Assembly: GCF_040394755.1 (NCBI RefSeq)
Contig: NZ_JBEBRQ010000020.1
Length of the DNA: 48,316 bases
Direction: 5' to 3' (one strand)
From: Castellaniella defragrans_A
GTDB lineage: Bacteria; Pseudomonadota; Gammaproteobacteria; Burkholderiales; Burkholderiaceae_B
Below, piece after piece: positions 8,086 through 15,827 of the stretch (its first letter is position 1; every line of letters starts with the position of its first letter). Under the pieces are notes generated by a model that searched no databases, was not told the origin of the DNA, and saw nothing but the letters and a program-made list of their open reading frames with translations. Made by a program: the position numbers and the translations under genes.

Positions 8086-8382
8086 CTAAATCTGCTCGAA
8101 CCGATCGTATAGTCGCTGTGTCTGGACCTCGTCGTGCGTGACCTCGTCGACGCGCGCTGCGGGCGGCCCTTGCAGCAGCCACGAGAGCATCCGGTCCAGG
8201 GCCTCGTGGCTGCCTTGCAGCAGCGCCTCGACCCGGCCATCGTCCAGGTTGCGCACCCAGCCGCACACCCGCAACTGGTGCGCCTGGCGGACCGTCGCCG
8301 CGCGAAAGCCCACGCCCTGGACTTTGCCGCGGATCAGGACGGAAAGCGTTTCGACGCTGGTATGAGAAGACAGGGATTTCAT
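8086..8382 (-). CDS. acyP: Acylphosphatase
   Basis: 98 residues from the ATG at 8382, close to the family norm of about 90-100. It hydrolyses carboxyl-phosphate bonds such as acetyl phosphate or 1,3-bisphosphoglycerate in the cytoplasm. The signature RGKVQGVGFR (residues about 18-27, with the catalytic arginine) and GWVRNLDDGRVE (41-52, with the catalytic asparagine) are intact. The frame stays open upstream to 8460, and another ATG at 8391 is possible, but the upstream residues are arginine-rich and unlike the family. Neither start has a strong Shine-Dalgarno. The gene is divergent from the sulfide:quinone oxidoreductase gene and convergent with alkA. Confidence 0.9.
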   Translation of the reverse strand: MKSLSSHTSVETLSVLIRGKVQGVGFRAATVRQAHQLRVCGWVRNLDDGRVEALLQGSHEALDRMLSWLLQGPPAARVDEVTHDEVQTQRLYDRFEQI

Positions 8383-8495
8383 GGGCGACATTCTAGCCGC
8401 TTTGCCGCGGCCGACACACCGCCCCGCTCGTCCTCGCGCCACCCTCCGAATCCCGTCCACGCCCGCAAAAGACCGGAATATACAAAGGGTTTCTA

Positions 8496-8525
8496 TTGAA
8501 ATCAGTCATAAGGACATTGCATAAC
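8496..8525 (+). promoter_or_regulatory. Candidate sigma-70 promoter for the SQR gene
   Basis: TTGAAA (8496-8501) and CATAAC (8520-8525) are 18 bases apart in the AT-richest part of the divergent acyP/SQR spacer (8383-8619). The leader to the ATG at 8620 would be about 88 bases. Support is motif-level only. Confidence 0.3.
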
Positions 8526-8619
8526 AATCGTTTTCTCTGGCGACCAGGCTCCCTAGAATGGCGCAGGCCGGTTGATTTTTCCGGCCACCTTTTCCCCATA
8601 GACAGCATCCGAGGCAAAC

Positions 8620-9888
8620 ATGAGCACCAGCACATCCTCCATTCGCAAGCACACTGTGGTCATCGTCGGCGCGGGGACCGGCGGCACCGCCGTGGCCGCG
8701 CAGTTGCGCCGTAGCCGGTCCGACCTCGATATTGCGATCGTCGATCCCGCGCCCCACCACGACTACCAGCCGGCCTGGACCCTGGTCGGCGGCGGCGCGT
8801 ATCGTGCCGAGGATACCCGCCGCAAGCTGCGCGACTGCCTGCCCTCGGGCGTGCATCACATCGAACAGGCCGTGACGGCGCTACAGCCCGACCGGCGGCA
8901 GATCGAACTGGCGGACGGTTCCTTGCTGGGCTATGAATACCTGGTGGTCGCCGCTGGCATCCAGTTGAACTGGCATGCCATCGAAGGCCTGGCCGAGGCC
9001 CTGGGCCGGGACGGCGTCACCAGCAACTACCGCTACGATCTGGCGCCCTATACCTGGGAGCTCGTGCGCAACTTCCAGGGCGGTACGGCGGTCTTCACAC
9101 AACCGGCTGGCGCGATGAAATGCCCCGGCGCCCCGCAAAAGGCCCTGTACCTCGCCGCCGATCGTTTCCGCCGCAATGGTGTCCAGGCCGACAGCCTGCA
9201 GTTCCGTTCCGCGGGCGCGACGATATTCGGCGTGCCCTTCTACGCTCAGGCGCTGGACAAGGTGATGGCTTCCTATGGGGCCGAGCCGCATTTCGGCAAT
9301 CAACTGGTTCAGGTCCGGGGGCCGGAAAAGATCGCGGTGTTCGAATCCACAGTCGACGGTCAGGTCGTGCGCGAGGAGGTCGCCTATGACTTGCTGCACG
9401 TGGTTCCGCCGCAAAGCGCGCCGGATTTCATCCGCAACAGCCCCCTGGCCGATGCCGGCGGCTGGCTCGACGTCGACAAGAACACACTGCGCCACGCGCG
9501 CTATCCGAATGTATTCGGCCTGGGCGATTGCACGTCGACGCCCAACAGCAAGACCGCTGCGGCCATCAAGAGCCAGGCGCCCGTCCTCGTCGGCAATCTG
9601 CTGCAGGCGCTGCGCGGCGCCGGCAATACCAAGAGCTACGACGGCTATGCCGGCTGCCCGTTGACGACCTCCGTGGGCAAGGTGCTGCTGGCCGAGTTCA
9701 CCTATGGCGGCACGATCACGCCCAGCTTCCCGGCCGATCCCCGCATTCCGCGCCGCTTCTATTGGTGGCTGAAGCGTTCGTTCATGCCGTGGTTCTACTG
9801 GAATATCCTGATCAAGGGCAGAAGCCTGCCGGTCACGCACCGCGGCCGTGAGTTCCCGATCGGCGTGCCTTCGTCGATCCAGCCCTGA
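8620..9888 (+). CDS. sqr: Sulfide:quinone oxidoreductase, type II (SQOR-like) flavoprotein
   Basis: 422 residues. It oxidises sulfide and passes electrons to the quinone pool, at the membrane surface. An N-terminal FAD dinucleotide fold is present (VVIVGAGTGGTAVA, about 13-26), and a second FAD contact follows at VFGLGDCTSTPNSKTAAA (about 298-315). Of the cysteines, C168 (MKCPGAPQKA) and C346 (AGCPLTTSVGK) are 178 residues apart, the same spacing as the redox pair C201/C379 of human SQOR, which supports the type II class over generic NADH dehydrogenases. C-terminal aromatic/basic segments (RRFYWWLKRSFMPWFYWN) fit membrane association. GAGG sits 7 bases before the ATG. No persulfide dioxygenase or rhodanese gene is adjacent; the next gene is an SDR. 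Confidence 0.9.
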   Translation: MSTSTSSIRKHTVVIVGAGTGGTAVAAQLRRSRSDLDIAIVDPAPHHDYQPAWTLVGGGAYRAEDTRRKLRDCLPSGVHHIEQAVTALQPDRRQIELADGSLLGYEYLVVAAGIQLNWHAIEGLAEALGRDGVTSNYRYDLAPYTWELVRNFQGGTAVFTQPAGAMKCPGAPQKALYLAADRFRRNGVQADSLQFRSAGATIFGVPFYAQALDKVMASYGAEPHFGNQLVQVRGPEKIAVFESTVDGQVVREEVAYDLLHVVPPQSAPDFIRNSPLADAGGWLDVDKNTLRHARYPNVFGLGDCTSTPNSKTAAAIKSQAPVLVGNLLQALRGAGNTKSYDGYAGCPLTTSVGKVLLAEFTYGGTITPSFPADPRIPRRFYWWLKRSFMPWFYWNILIKGRSLPVTHRGREFPIGVPSSIQP

Positions 9889-9973
9889 TCGGCGACACGG
9901 CGGGCGCGGCCCACGCCCGCCGGTGGTATCGTATCGCGATCACTCCCTTGTTTATCGAGAAGGACATCGCACT

Positions 9974-10729
9974 ATGGGCAGCATTGCATTAGTGACCGGC
10001 GCATCGGCCGGGTTCGGCAAGGCCATCGCCGTTAAACTCGTGGGCCTGGGCTACACGGTGATCGGGGCCGCCCGGCGCACCGACAGGCTCCAGTCGCTGC
10101 GCGACGAACTCGGAGCCGCGTTCCACCCTCTGGAACTCGACGTCAGCGACGCGGCTTGCGTGGATCGGGCCTTTGAATGGATCGAGGCGAATTTTCCCCG
10201 GCTGGACCTGCTGGTCAACAATGCGGGCCTGGCGCTGGGTGTCGCCCCAGCGCACAAGAGCAAGATGGAGGACTGGGAGCGCATGATCGCCACCAATGCC
10301 CTCGGCCTTGCCCGGGTGACGCGCAAGGCCCTGCCAAGCATGGTCGAGCGCGATAGCGGCCAGATCATCAATATCGGTTCGGTGGCGGGCAATTACGCCT
10401 ATCCCGGGGGCAACGTTTACGGCGCCACCAAGGCATTCGTGCGGCAACTCAGCCTGAACCTGCGCGCCGACCTGTGGGGCACGCGCATCCGCGTCACCAA
10501 TATCGAACCCGGATTGTGCGGCGGGACCGAGTTTTCGGTGGTCCGCCTCGAGGGCGATACCGAGCGCGCCGCCGCCCTCTATGAGGGCGTGCAATCCATC
10601 AGTGCCGAGGACATCGCCGATACGGTGGCCTGGATCGCCCAGCGCCCCGCGCACGTGAACATCAATACCATCGAGCTGATGCCCGTGGCCCAGAGCTTCG
10701 CTGGCTTGAAGGTCTACCGGCCTGATTGA
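9974..10729 (+). CDS. ydfG: SDR-family NADP-dependent 3-hydroxy acid dehydrogenase (YdfG-like)
   Basis: 251 residues from the ATG at 9974; the frame is open back to 9848, but AGAAGGA 9-10 bases upstream of this ATG decides the start. Rossmann motif TGASAGFG (about 8-15), NNAG, a catalytic serine in NIGSVAG, and YGATK supplying the catalytic Tyr and Lys are all present. The arginines after beta-2 (AARRTDR) favour NADP. Length and the PGLCGGTEFSVVR segment resemble E. coli YdfG, which oxidises L-allo-threonine, serine and 3-hydroxypropionate. It follows the SQR gene by 85 bases and could share its transcript, with no obvious pathway link. The exact substrate is not certain. Confidence 0.88.
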   Translation: MGSIALVTGASAGFGKAIAVKLVGLGYTVIGAARRTDRLQSLRDELGAAFHPLELDVSDAACVDRAFEWIEANFPRLDLLVNNAGLALGVAPAHKSKMEDWERMIATNALGLARVTRKALPSMVERDSGQIINIGSVAGNYAYPGGNVYGATKAFVRQLSLNLRADLWGTRIRVTNIEPGLCGGTEFSVVRLEGDTERAAALYEGVQSISAEDIADTVAWIAQRPAHVNINTIELMPVAQSFAGLKVYRPD

Positions 10730-10762
10730 GCACGCGCCGGCGGGGTGGCGCGGGGACCGGTT

Positions 10763-11545
10763 TTATTTCAGCAGCATGAGGGCCAGCGATTCCGGCCCGA
10801 TGTTGCCCCGCCCCAGAAAGGGGCCGTCGTAGGCCGAAATCAGGAACAGCGCGGCGCCGAATCCGAGCGAGAACAGGCCCATGGATACATACAGGGCGCG
10901 CCTGTGGGCCAGATGCAGTTCGATCATCACGCAGGCCGAGACGAACAGCAGCATCAGGAGCGTGAACCATTTGGTGATGCTGACGTGCTGGTGCGAAACG
11001 AGCAGGCGCTGGTTGCGCGCCTGCTCGATCTCGCGGGTATAGTGCCGCAGCTCTTGCGCGGCGCGACGCTGGCTGAATTCCTGGCTCTCGCCCTCGATGC
11101 GCACCGAGAGGATGTCCAGGGCCTCGAGCAGGCTTTCGGCCGTTTCACTGAACTGGCCCTGGGCCATCAGGGGCCATTCCGTCTCGACCACATCGCGGAT
11201 GTAATTGTTGATGTCGGCCAGGACGATCTCGCGGGTTTCGGAATCGAAAAAGCGCGCGATGCGCAAGGTATCCGAGATCGCGATGGCTTCTTGCTCGACC
11301 GCGTTGCGGCCTTTGGCGTCGGTCTGCCAGACATCGGCCGCGACGAAGGCGATCACCATCCCCGTGGGCAGCAGGATGCCCGAAAGCATGGTGTTGATGA
11401 GATTCGCCCCGTGGCGTTCAGGCCAGATCCGGCGCAGCAGCCGCATCAGGCCCAGCGCGCAAATGCAGATGATGGCGACCTCGATGACCGAGATGATGAA
11501 GATCACCCAATCGGGCACGCTGTACATGAAATCGAATAAGGGCAT
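10763..11545 (-). CDS. DUF4239-family integral membrane protein
   Basis: 260 residues. Predicted membrane segments at about 13-33, 51-70, 192-210 and 218-238, with a long charged, partly coiled-coil soluble region between the second and third (for example EQEAIAISDTLRIARFF and ELRHYTREIEQARNQR). This two-plus-two layout and the motif around EQEAIAISDTLRIARFF fit DUF4239, a family said to resemble bestrophin channels; function unproven. It is convergent with the SDR gene and lies upstream of nothing obviously related. The minus-strand ATG at 11545 gives a short cytoplasmic N-terminus before the first helix. Confidence 0.75.
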   Translation of the reverse strand: MPLFDFMYSVPDWVIFIISVIEVAIICICALGLMRLLRRIWPERHGANLINTMLSGILLPTGMVIAFVAADVWQTDAKGRNAVEQEAIAISDTLRIARFFDSETREIVLADINNYIRDVVETEWPLMAQGQFSETAESLLEALDILSVRIEGESQEFSQRRAAQELRHYTREIEQARNQRLLVSHQHVSITKWFTLLMLLFVSACVMIELHLAHRRALYVSMGLFSLGFGAALFLISAYDGPFLGRGNIGPESLALMLLK

Positions 11546-11625
11546 GACCGGGTTCCTGTGGTTCCTGCGCGGGCGGGCGCGAGGCCCGGCGTCGCGCCTT
11601 CAAGCGGATGCTGTCGTGGGCCGCA

Positions 11626-11970
11626 TCAGAGGATTTCCTGGATTCTTTCCAATGGCCGGCACAGGCGCGCGCCCTTGTCGGTGACGACGAAGGGTCGGTT
11701 CAGGAGCACGGGATGCCGCTCGATCGCCTCGAGCAACTGCTCGTCGGACAATGCCGGATCATCCAGGCCGAGGTCGCAATAAATGGACTCCTTGGGACGC
11801 ATGGCCTCGCGTACCGTAAGGCCGGCCGCCTGAATCAATGCGCGCAGTTCATCGCGCGCCGGCGGGGTTTGGAGATACTCGATGATTTCGACGGGCTGGC
11901 CGGCGGCCTCGATGGCCTGCAAGGCATTGCGCGAGGTGCTGCAGCGTGGGTTATGGTAGATTTTGATCAT
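11626..11970 (-). CDS. ArsC/YfgD-family thioredoxin-fold reductase (arsenate reductase-like)
   Basis: 114 residues from the ATG at 11970 (an alternative ATG is at 11979). Thioredoxin-fold protein of the ArsC family: IYHNPRCSTSRNAL carries the nucleophilic cysteine (C10), and arginines appear in REAMRPKES, LLNRPFVV and ARLCRP, matching the anion-binding set of glutaredoxin-linked arsenate reductases. At 114 residues it is closer to the short YfgD subgroup than to plasmid ArsC (about 140). No arsR, arsB or acr3 neighbour is present, so a housekeeping role is as likely as arsenate resistance. It is divergent from the lipoprotein gene at 12043. Confidence 0.85.
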   Translation of the reverse strand: MIKIYHNPRCSTSRNALQAIEAAGQPVEIIEYLQTPPARDELRALIQAAGLTVREAMRPKESIYCDLGLDDPALSDEQLLEAIERHPVLLNRPFVVTDKGARLCRPLERIQEIL

Positions 11971-12028
11971 TCGGGTCATCGCATTGAAAAGATGCGCCAT
12001 TATCCCCGATCATCCCGGATTGGTGAAC

Positions 12029-12045
12029 AAGGAGTCCCCCCCATG
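12029..12045 (+). promoter_or_regulatory. Strong RBS with a C7 spacer before the lipoprotein start
   Basis: AAGGAG (12029-12034), one T, seven C (12036-12042), then ATG at 12043. The homopolymer fills the spacer, so slippage would alter the distance from Shine-Dalgarno to start codon without changing the protein. The site also fixes the start of the gene, since the frame is open far upstream. Confidence 0.7.
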
Positions 12046-12867
12046 CTCGACCTTCATTCGCTGGCGCTGTGGCGGCTTGCCACCCATGCCCGCGCCAGCC
12101 TGGGCGCCGTGTCCTGCGCCCTGCTGCTTGCAGCCTGCGCGGGCCCCAGCGAGCGCATCTCGCTCATCCCTGCCGAGCTCGACCAGCAGACCAGCAAGGA
12201 TGGCCTGTTCACCCAGAAAGTCGTCTGGACCCACACGCCTGCGGACTGCAAGGGCGAGTGTCCGAAGCTGGTCGTCGATTCGCTGGTCTTTCCGGGACAT
12301 CGCATGTTGACCGAACTGGTCGATCATGCGCTGGCGACGATGACCTGGCTGGATCAGGATGCGCCCGTCCCCTATTTCACCATCGCCGAATACGAGCCCT
12401 ATTTCTGGAAAACCGCCGGTCCGCGGGACGAAACCAGGCTGCAGGCGCGCACACGCTACCGCAACCGGCACATCACGGTCATCGAATTGGACGCCAGCCA
12501 ATATCGGACCGGCATGGCGCATGGGATATCCGGCACACAGTTCCTGAATTGGGACAACGAAACGCGCAAGGCGCTCGCCCTGGACGATGTGCTGGCGCCG
12601 AGGGCGCATGATGCCTTCGACCAGGCTCTGCGCCAGGCGCACGCGCGCTGGCTGCAGGACAATCCGGCGGCTCGCGAAGACCCCCAGAACTACAGCCGGC
12701 TCTGGCCTTTTCTCGCGACGGATAATTTCGCCCTTACTGATCTGGGGGTCGTGGTCAAGTACCAGTCCTACCAGATCGCGCCCTACTCGTCCGGCCATCC
12801 CGAGCTGCTGATCCCGTATGCCGAACTGCGTGGCATTCTGCGCCCCCGCTATCTGCCGCAGGGCTGA
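12043..12867 (+). CDS. Lipoprotein with C-terminal DUF3298 (RsiV-like) domain
   Basis: 274 residues. The N-terminal signal ends in a lipobox, ALLLAAC with C32 as the lipidation site, so the protein should be anchored in the envelope; the next residues AG do not suggest inner-membrane retention. The C-terminal half has the DUF3298/RsiV-type pattern: an extended beta sequence, LNWDNETRKALALDDVL, then KYQSYQIAPYSSGHPELLIPY near the end. The family occurs in anti-sigma RsiV and in periplasmic heparinase- or lysozyme-binding-like proteins; no role can be assigned here. The start is chosen by AAGGAG at 12029-12034 although the frame stays open upstream to 11608, where it overlaps arsC antisense. 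It stands alone between arsC and sbp. Confidence 0.82.
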   Translation: MLDLHSLALWRLATHARASLGAVSCALLLAACAGPSERISLIPAELDQQTSKDGLFTQKVVWTHTPADCKGECPKLVVDSLVFPGHRMLTELVDHALATMTWLDQDAPVPYFTIAEYEPYFWKTAGPRDETRLQARTRYRNRHITVIELDASQYRTGMAHGISGTQFLNWDNETRKALALDDVLAPRAHDAFDQALRQAHARWLQDNPAAREDPQNYSRLWPFLATDNFALTDLGVVVKYQSYQIAPYSSGHPELLIPYAELRGILRPRYLPQG

Positions 12868-12941
12868 TCCGGATGACAGGCATGGCGCGTGTCATGGGCC
12901 GCGCGCCATACCGATATAGCGCAAGCGCATAATGCGCGCTT

Positions 12942-12994
12942 CTTATAACCATCAAGAAAACTATTCGTTCTATCCGCGCAAGGATCTCTTTAAT
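12942..12994 (+). promoter_or_regulatory. Candidate sulfate-responsive promoter of the sbp-cysTWA operon
   Basis: An AT-rich stretch (about 12942-12975, containing CTTATAACC and CTATTCGTTC) precedes TTTAAT (12989-12994), a good -10, with no matching -35. A weak -35 is what an activator-dependent promoter such as a CysB-controlled one would show. Assignment to CysB is inference from the function of the operon. Confidence 0.3.
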
Positions 12995-13032
12995 CTGGCG
13001 GTTCATCGAAACCAGAAACAAGGATCCTCGCA

Positions 13033-14043
13033 ATGCGCGCTTCAATCCTCCTGCCTTTTCTCGTGTCGGCCAGCCTCGGCCTGGCTGGTGCGGCGCATGC
13101 CGCGGATGTGACGCTGCTCAACGTCTCATACGATCCGACCCGCGAGCTCTACCAGGCCTTCAACCAGGCCTTCTCGAAGCACTGGCAGGAAACGACCGGC
13201 GATCATGTGACCATCCGCCAGTCGCACGGCGGCTCGGCCAAGCAGGCGCGCTCGGTGATCGACGGCCTGCAGGCCGATGTGGTGACCCTGGCGCTCGCGC
13301 CGGACATCGACGCCATCGCCGCGCGCGGCGCGCTGCGCGCAGACTGGCAGCAGCAACTGCCCCTGAACAGTTCGCCCTATACCTCGACCATCGTCTTCCT
13401 GGTGCGCAAGGGCAACCCCAAGGGCATCCATGACTGGAACGACCTCATCAAACCCGGCATCGCGGTGATCACGCCCAATCCCAAGACTTCCGGCGGGGCG
13501 CGCTGGAACTATCTGGCGGCCTGGGGCTACGCTCTGCGGCAGCCGGGCGGCAACGAGGACAAGGCGCGCGAGTTCGTGGGCAAGCTCTTTCAACAAGTGC
13601 CCGTGCTGGATTCGGGCGCGCGCGGCGCGACCACCACATTCGTCGAGCGCGGCATCGGCGACGTGCTGCTGGCCTGGGAAAACGAAGCCTTCCTGGCAAT
13701 CCAGGAACTCGGGCCCGACAAGGTCGATATCGTGGTGCCGTCGGTCAGCATCCTGGCCGAGCCCCCCGTGGCGGTCGTCGACAAGGTGGTCGACGCGCGC
13801 GGCACGCGCAAGATCGCCAGGGCGTATCTCGACTACCTGTATTCCGAGGAGGGGCAGGAAATCGCGGCGAAAAACTTTTATCGGCCCACCCTGGAATCCG
13901 TGGCCAGGCGCCATGCCGGACAATTCCCGCAGGTGTCGCTGTTCACGCTCGAGGATGTGGCCTCGAACTGGACCGAGGCGCAAAAGAAACATTTTGCCGA
14001 TGGTGGCGTCTTTGATCAGATCTACCAGCCCAGCGCCCAGTAG
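13033..14043 (+). CDS. sbp: Periplasmic sulfate-binding protein
   Basis: 336 residues. It binds sulfate in the periplasm and delivers it to CysTW. The signal peptide is followed by AHA-AD cleavage near residue 23. The mature start DVTLLNVSYDPTRELYQAFN is characteristic of Sbp/CysP, as are HGGSAKQARSVIDGLQADVVTLA, KPGIAVITPNPKTSGGARWNYLAAW and LAWENEAF, which include the sulfate-contact loops. AAGGA lies 8-9 bases upstream of the ATG. It is the first gene of a four-gene operon; 18 bases separate it from cysT. Length and motifs match Sbp rather than molybdate or phosphate binders. Confidence 0.96.
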   Translation: MRASILLPFLVSASLGLAGAAHAADVTLLNVSYDPTRELYQAFNQAFSKHWQETTGDHVTIRQSHGGSAKQARSVIDGLQADVVTLALAPDIDAIAARGALRADWQQQLPLNSSPYTSTIVFLVRKGNPKGIHDWNDLIKPGIAVITPNPKTSGGARWNYLAAWGYALRQPGGNEDKAREFVGKLFQQVPVLDSGARGATTTFVERGIGDVLLAWENEAFLAIQELGPDKVDIVVPSVSILAEPPVAVVDKVVDARGTRKIARAYLDYLYSEEGQEIAAKNFYRPTLESVARRHAGQFPQVSLFTLEDVASNWTEAQKKHFADGGVFDQIYQPSAQ

Positions 14044-14061
14044 GCGGATCAGAAAACGGCC

Positions 14062-14922
14062 ATGTCCATGATTTCTGCACTGCCCATGCCGGGGGCTTCG
14101 CGCCGGGTCCTGCCGGGGCGCAATCTCACGCTGGGCTTTACGCTGGCCTACCTGGGTCTCATCGTACTGCTGCCCTTGTCGGCCGCCTTCCTGAATACCG
14201 CGGCCCTGAGCGGCGAGGCCTTCTGGAAAATAGTCGCCTCGCCCCGGGTGCTGGCTTCGCTGCGCCTGAGCTTCGGCGGCGCCTTGCTGGCTGCCGGGGT
14301 GAATATGGTGTTCGGCGGTATCGTCGCCTGGGTGCTGGCGCGTTACCGTTTTCCCGGCAAGCGTCTGGTCGATGCTCTGGTGGATCTGCCCTTTGCGCTG
14401 CCGACCGCGGTGGCGGGGATCACCCTGGCCACGCTGTACGCGCCCAACGGCTGGCTCGGGCGGTTGCTGGCGCCGCTGGGCATCCAGGTGGCGTTCAAGC
14501 CGCTGGGTGTAATCGTGGCATTGGTGTTCATCGGCCTGCCTTTCGTGGTGCGCACCGTGCAGCCCGTGCTGGAGGACATGGCCGCTGAATTCGAGGAGGC
14601 CGCCGGCAGTCTGGGGGCCTCGCGGCTGCAGACATTCCTGCGGGTCATCCTGCCCGCCATCCTCCCTGCCCTGCTGACCGGATTCGCCCTGGCCTTCGCG
14701 CGGGCCGCCGGGGAATATGGCTCGGTGATTTTCATCGCCGGCAATATGCCGATGGTTTCTGAAATCGCGCCGCTGCTGATCGTCACGAAACTGGAGCAGT
14801 ACGACTACGTCGGCGCAACGGCGCTCGCCGTGGTGATGCTGGGCATATCCTTCGTCATGCTGCTCGCGATCAACTTGCTGCAGGCCTGGATGCGGCGCCG
14901 CTCGCTCGGCGAGGAAAATTGA
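14062..14922 (+). CDS. cysT: Sulfate ABC transporter permease CysT (CysU)
   Basis: 286 residues, inner-membrane permease with about six transmembrane helices. The cytoplasmic EAA loop that docks with the ATPase is clear: EEAAGSLGASRLQTFLRVILP (about residues 176-196). DLPFALPTAVAGITLATLY is typical of the CysT/ModB group. It forms the membrane channel with CysW and receives sulfate or thiosulfate from Sbp. A nearby ATG two codons downstream is an alternative start. The end overlaps the first possible start of cysW, so translation is probably coupled. Confidence 0.95.
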   Translation: MSMISALPMPGASRRVLPGRNLTLGFTLAYLGLIVLLPLSAAFLNTAALSGEAFWKIVASPRVLASLRLSFGGALLAAGVNMVFGGIVAWVLARYRFPGKRLVDALVDLPFALPTAVAGITLATLYAPNGWLGRLLAPLGIQVAFKPLGVIVALVFIGLPFVVRTVQPVLEDMAAEFEEAAGSLGASRLQTFLRVILPAILPALLTGFALAFARAAGEYGSVIFIAGNMPMVSEIAPLLIVTKLEQYDYVGATALAVVMLGISFVMLLAINLLQAWMRRRSLGEEN

Positions 14923-14924
14923 AC

Positions 14925-15827
14925 ATGTCCGCCACGACCCTCGCGCTCGATTCCATCCATACCGCCGCCTGCCAAAGCGGACCCAGGCAAGCCGGCGACA
15001 GCTGGTTCGCGCGCGGCGCGCTGATGCTGGCCGCTTTCGCTTTTCTGTTTCTGTTCCTGTTCATCCCGCTGGCGGCGGTCTTTTACGAGGCCTTGAGCAA
15101 AGGCTGGGCCGCATATCTGGCGGCGATCGTCGATCCCGACGCTCTGGCGGCCATCCGCCTGTCGCTGGTGGCCGCCGGCATCGCCGTGCCCCTGAATCTG
15201 ATCTTCGGGGTCTGCGCGGCATGGGCCATCGCCCGCTTTCGCTTCTGGGGCAAGAGCCTGCTGGTCACGCTGATCGATCTGCCGTTCTCGGTATCCCCGG
15301 TGATCGCCGGCCTGATCTATGTGCTGCTGTTTGGCGCGCACGGCTGGTTCGGCCCCTGGCTGCAAGCGCACGACATCCAGATTCTGTTTGCCGTGCCCGG
15401 TATCGTGCTGGCCACTATTTTCGTCACGGTGCCTTTCGTCGCGCGCGAGCTGATCCCCTTGATGCAGTCCCAGGGCAGCGAGGAGGAGGAAGCCGCCATC
15501 GTCCTCGGCGCCTCGGGCTGGCAGGTATTCTGGCACGTGACGCTGCCCAACATCCGCTGGGGGCTGTTCTACGGGGTGATCCTCTGCAACGCCCGGGCCA
15601 TGGGGGAATTCGGCGCCGTCTCGGTCGTTTCGGGGCACATCCGCGGCCTGACCAACACTATGCCGCTGCAGGTCGAGATCCTCTACAACGAATACAACTT
15701 CGCCGCGGCGTTTGCGATCGCATCGCTGCTGGCGCTGCTGGCCTTGCTGACCCTGGCCCTGAAAGTCCTGGCCGAATGGCACTTGCGCGCGCAGGCCGCC
15801 AAATCTCTGTCGGAGTCGACGTCATGA
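14925..15827 (+). CDS. cysW: Sulfate ABC transporter permease CysW
   Basis: 300 residues from the ATG at 14925; a TTG at 14919 overlapping the cysT stop is the alternative, but GAGGA 9 bases upstream favours the ATG. Inner-membrane partner of CysT with about six helices. The EAA loop reads EEEEAAIVLGASGWQVFWHV. Segments DLPFSVSPVIAGLIYVLLFG and NARAMGEFGAVSVVSGHIRG are diagnostic of CysW. Its stop overlaps the cysA start by four bases (ATGA). The N-terminal 25 residues before the first helix are soluble and variable in the family. Confidence 0.95.
   Translation: MSATTLALDSIHTAACQSGPRQAGDSWFARGALMLAAFAFLFLFLFIPLAAVFYEALSKGWAAYLAAIVDPDALAAIRLSLVAAGIAVPLNLIFGVCAAWAIARFRFWGKSLLVTLIDLPFSVSPVIAGLIYVLLFGAHGWFGPWLQAHDIQILFAVPGIVLATIFVTVPFVARELIPLMQSQGSEEEEAAIVLGASGWQVFWHVTLPNIRWGLFYGVILCNARAMGEFGAVSVVSGHIRGLTNTMPLQVEILYNEYNFAAAFAIASLLALLALLTLALKVLAEWHLRAQAAKSLSESTS

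Noticed and set aside
10745..11539. A 264-codon plus-strand frame opposite the DUF4239 gene
   Set aside because: The minus-strand protein has a coherent four-helix membrane layout, while this one is glutamine- and aspartate-rich with no recognisable features.
11608..12042. Upstream extension of the DUF3298-like lipoprotein frame
   Set aside because: The extension is antisense to the ArsC-like gene and has no signal; the ATG at 12043 is preceded by a strong AAGGAG and begins a proper lipoprotein signal.
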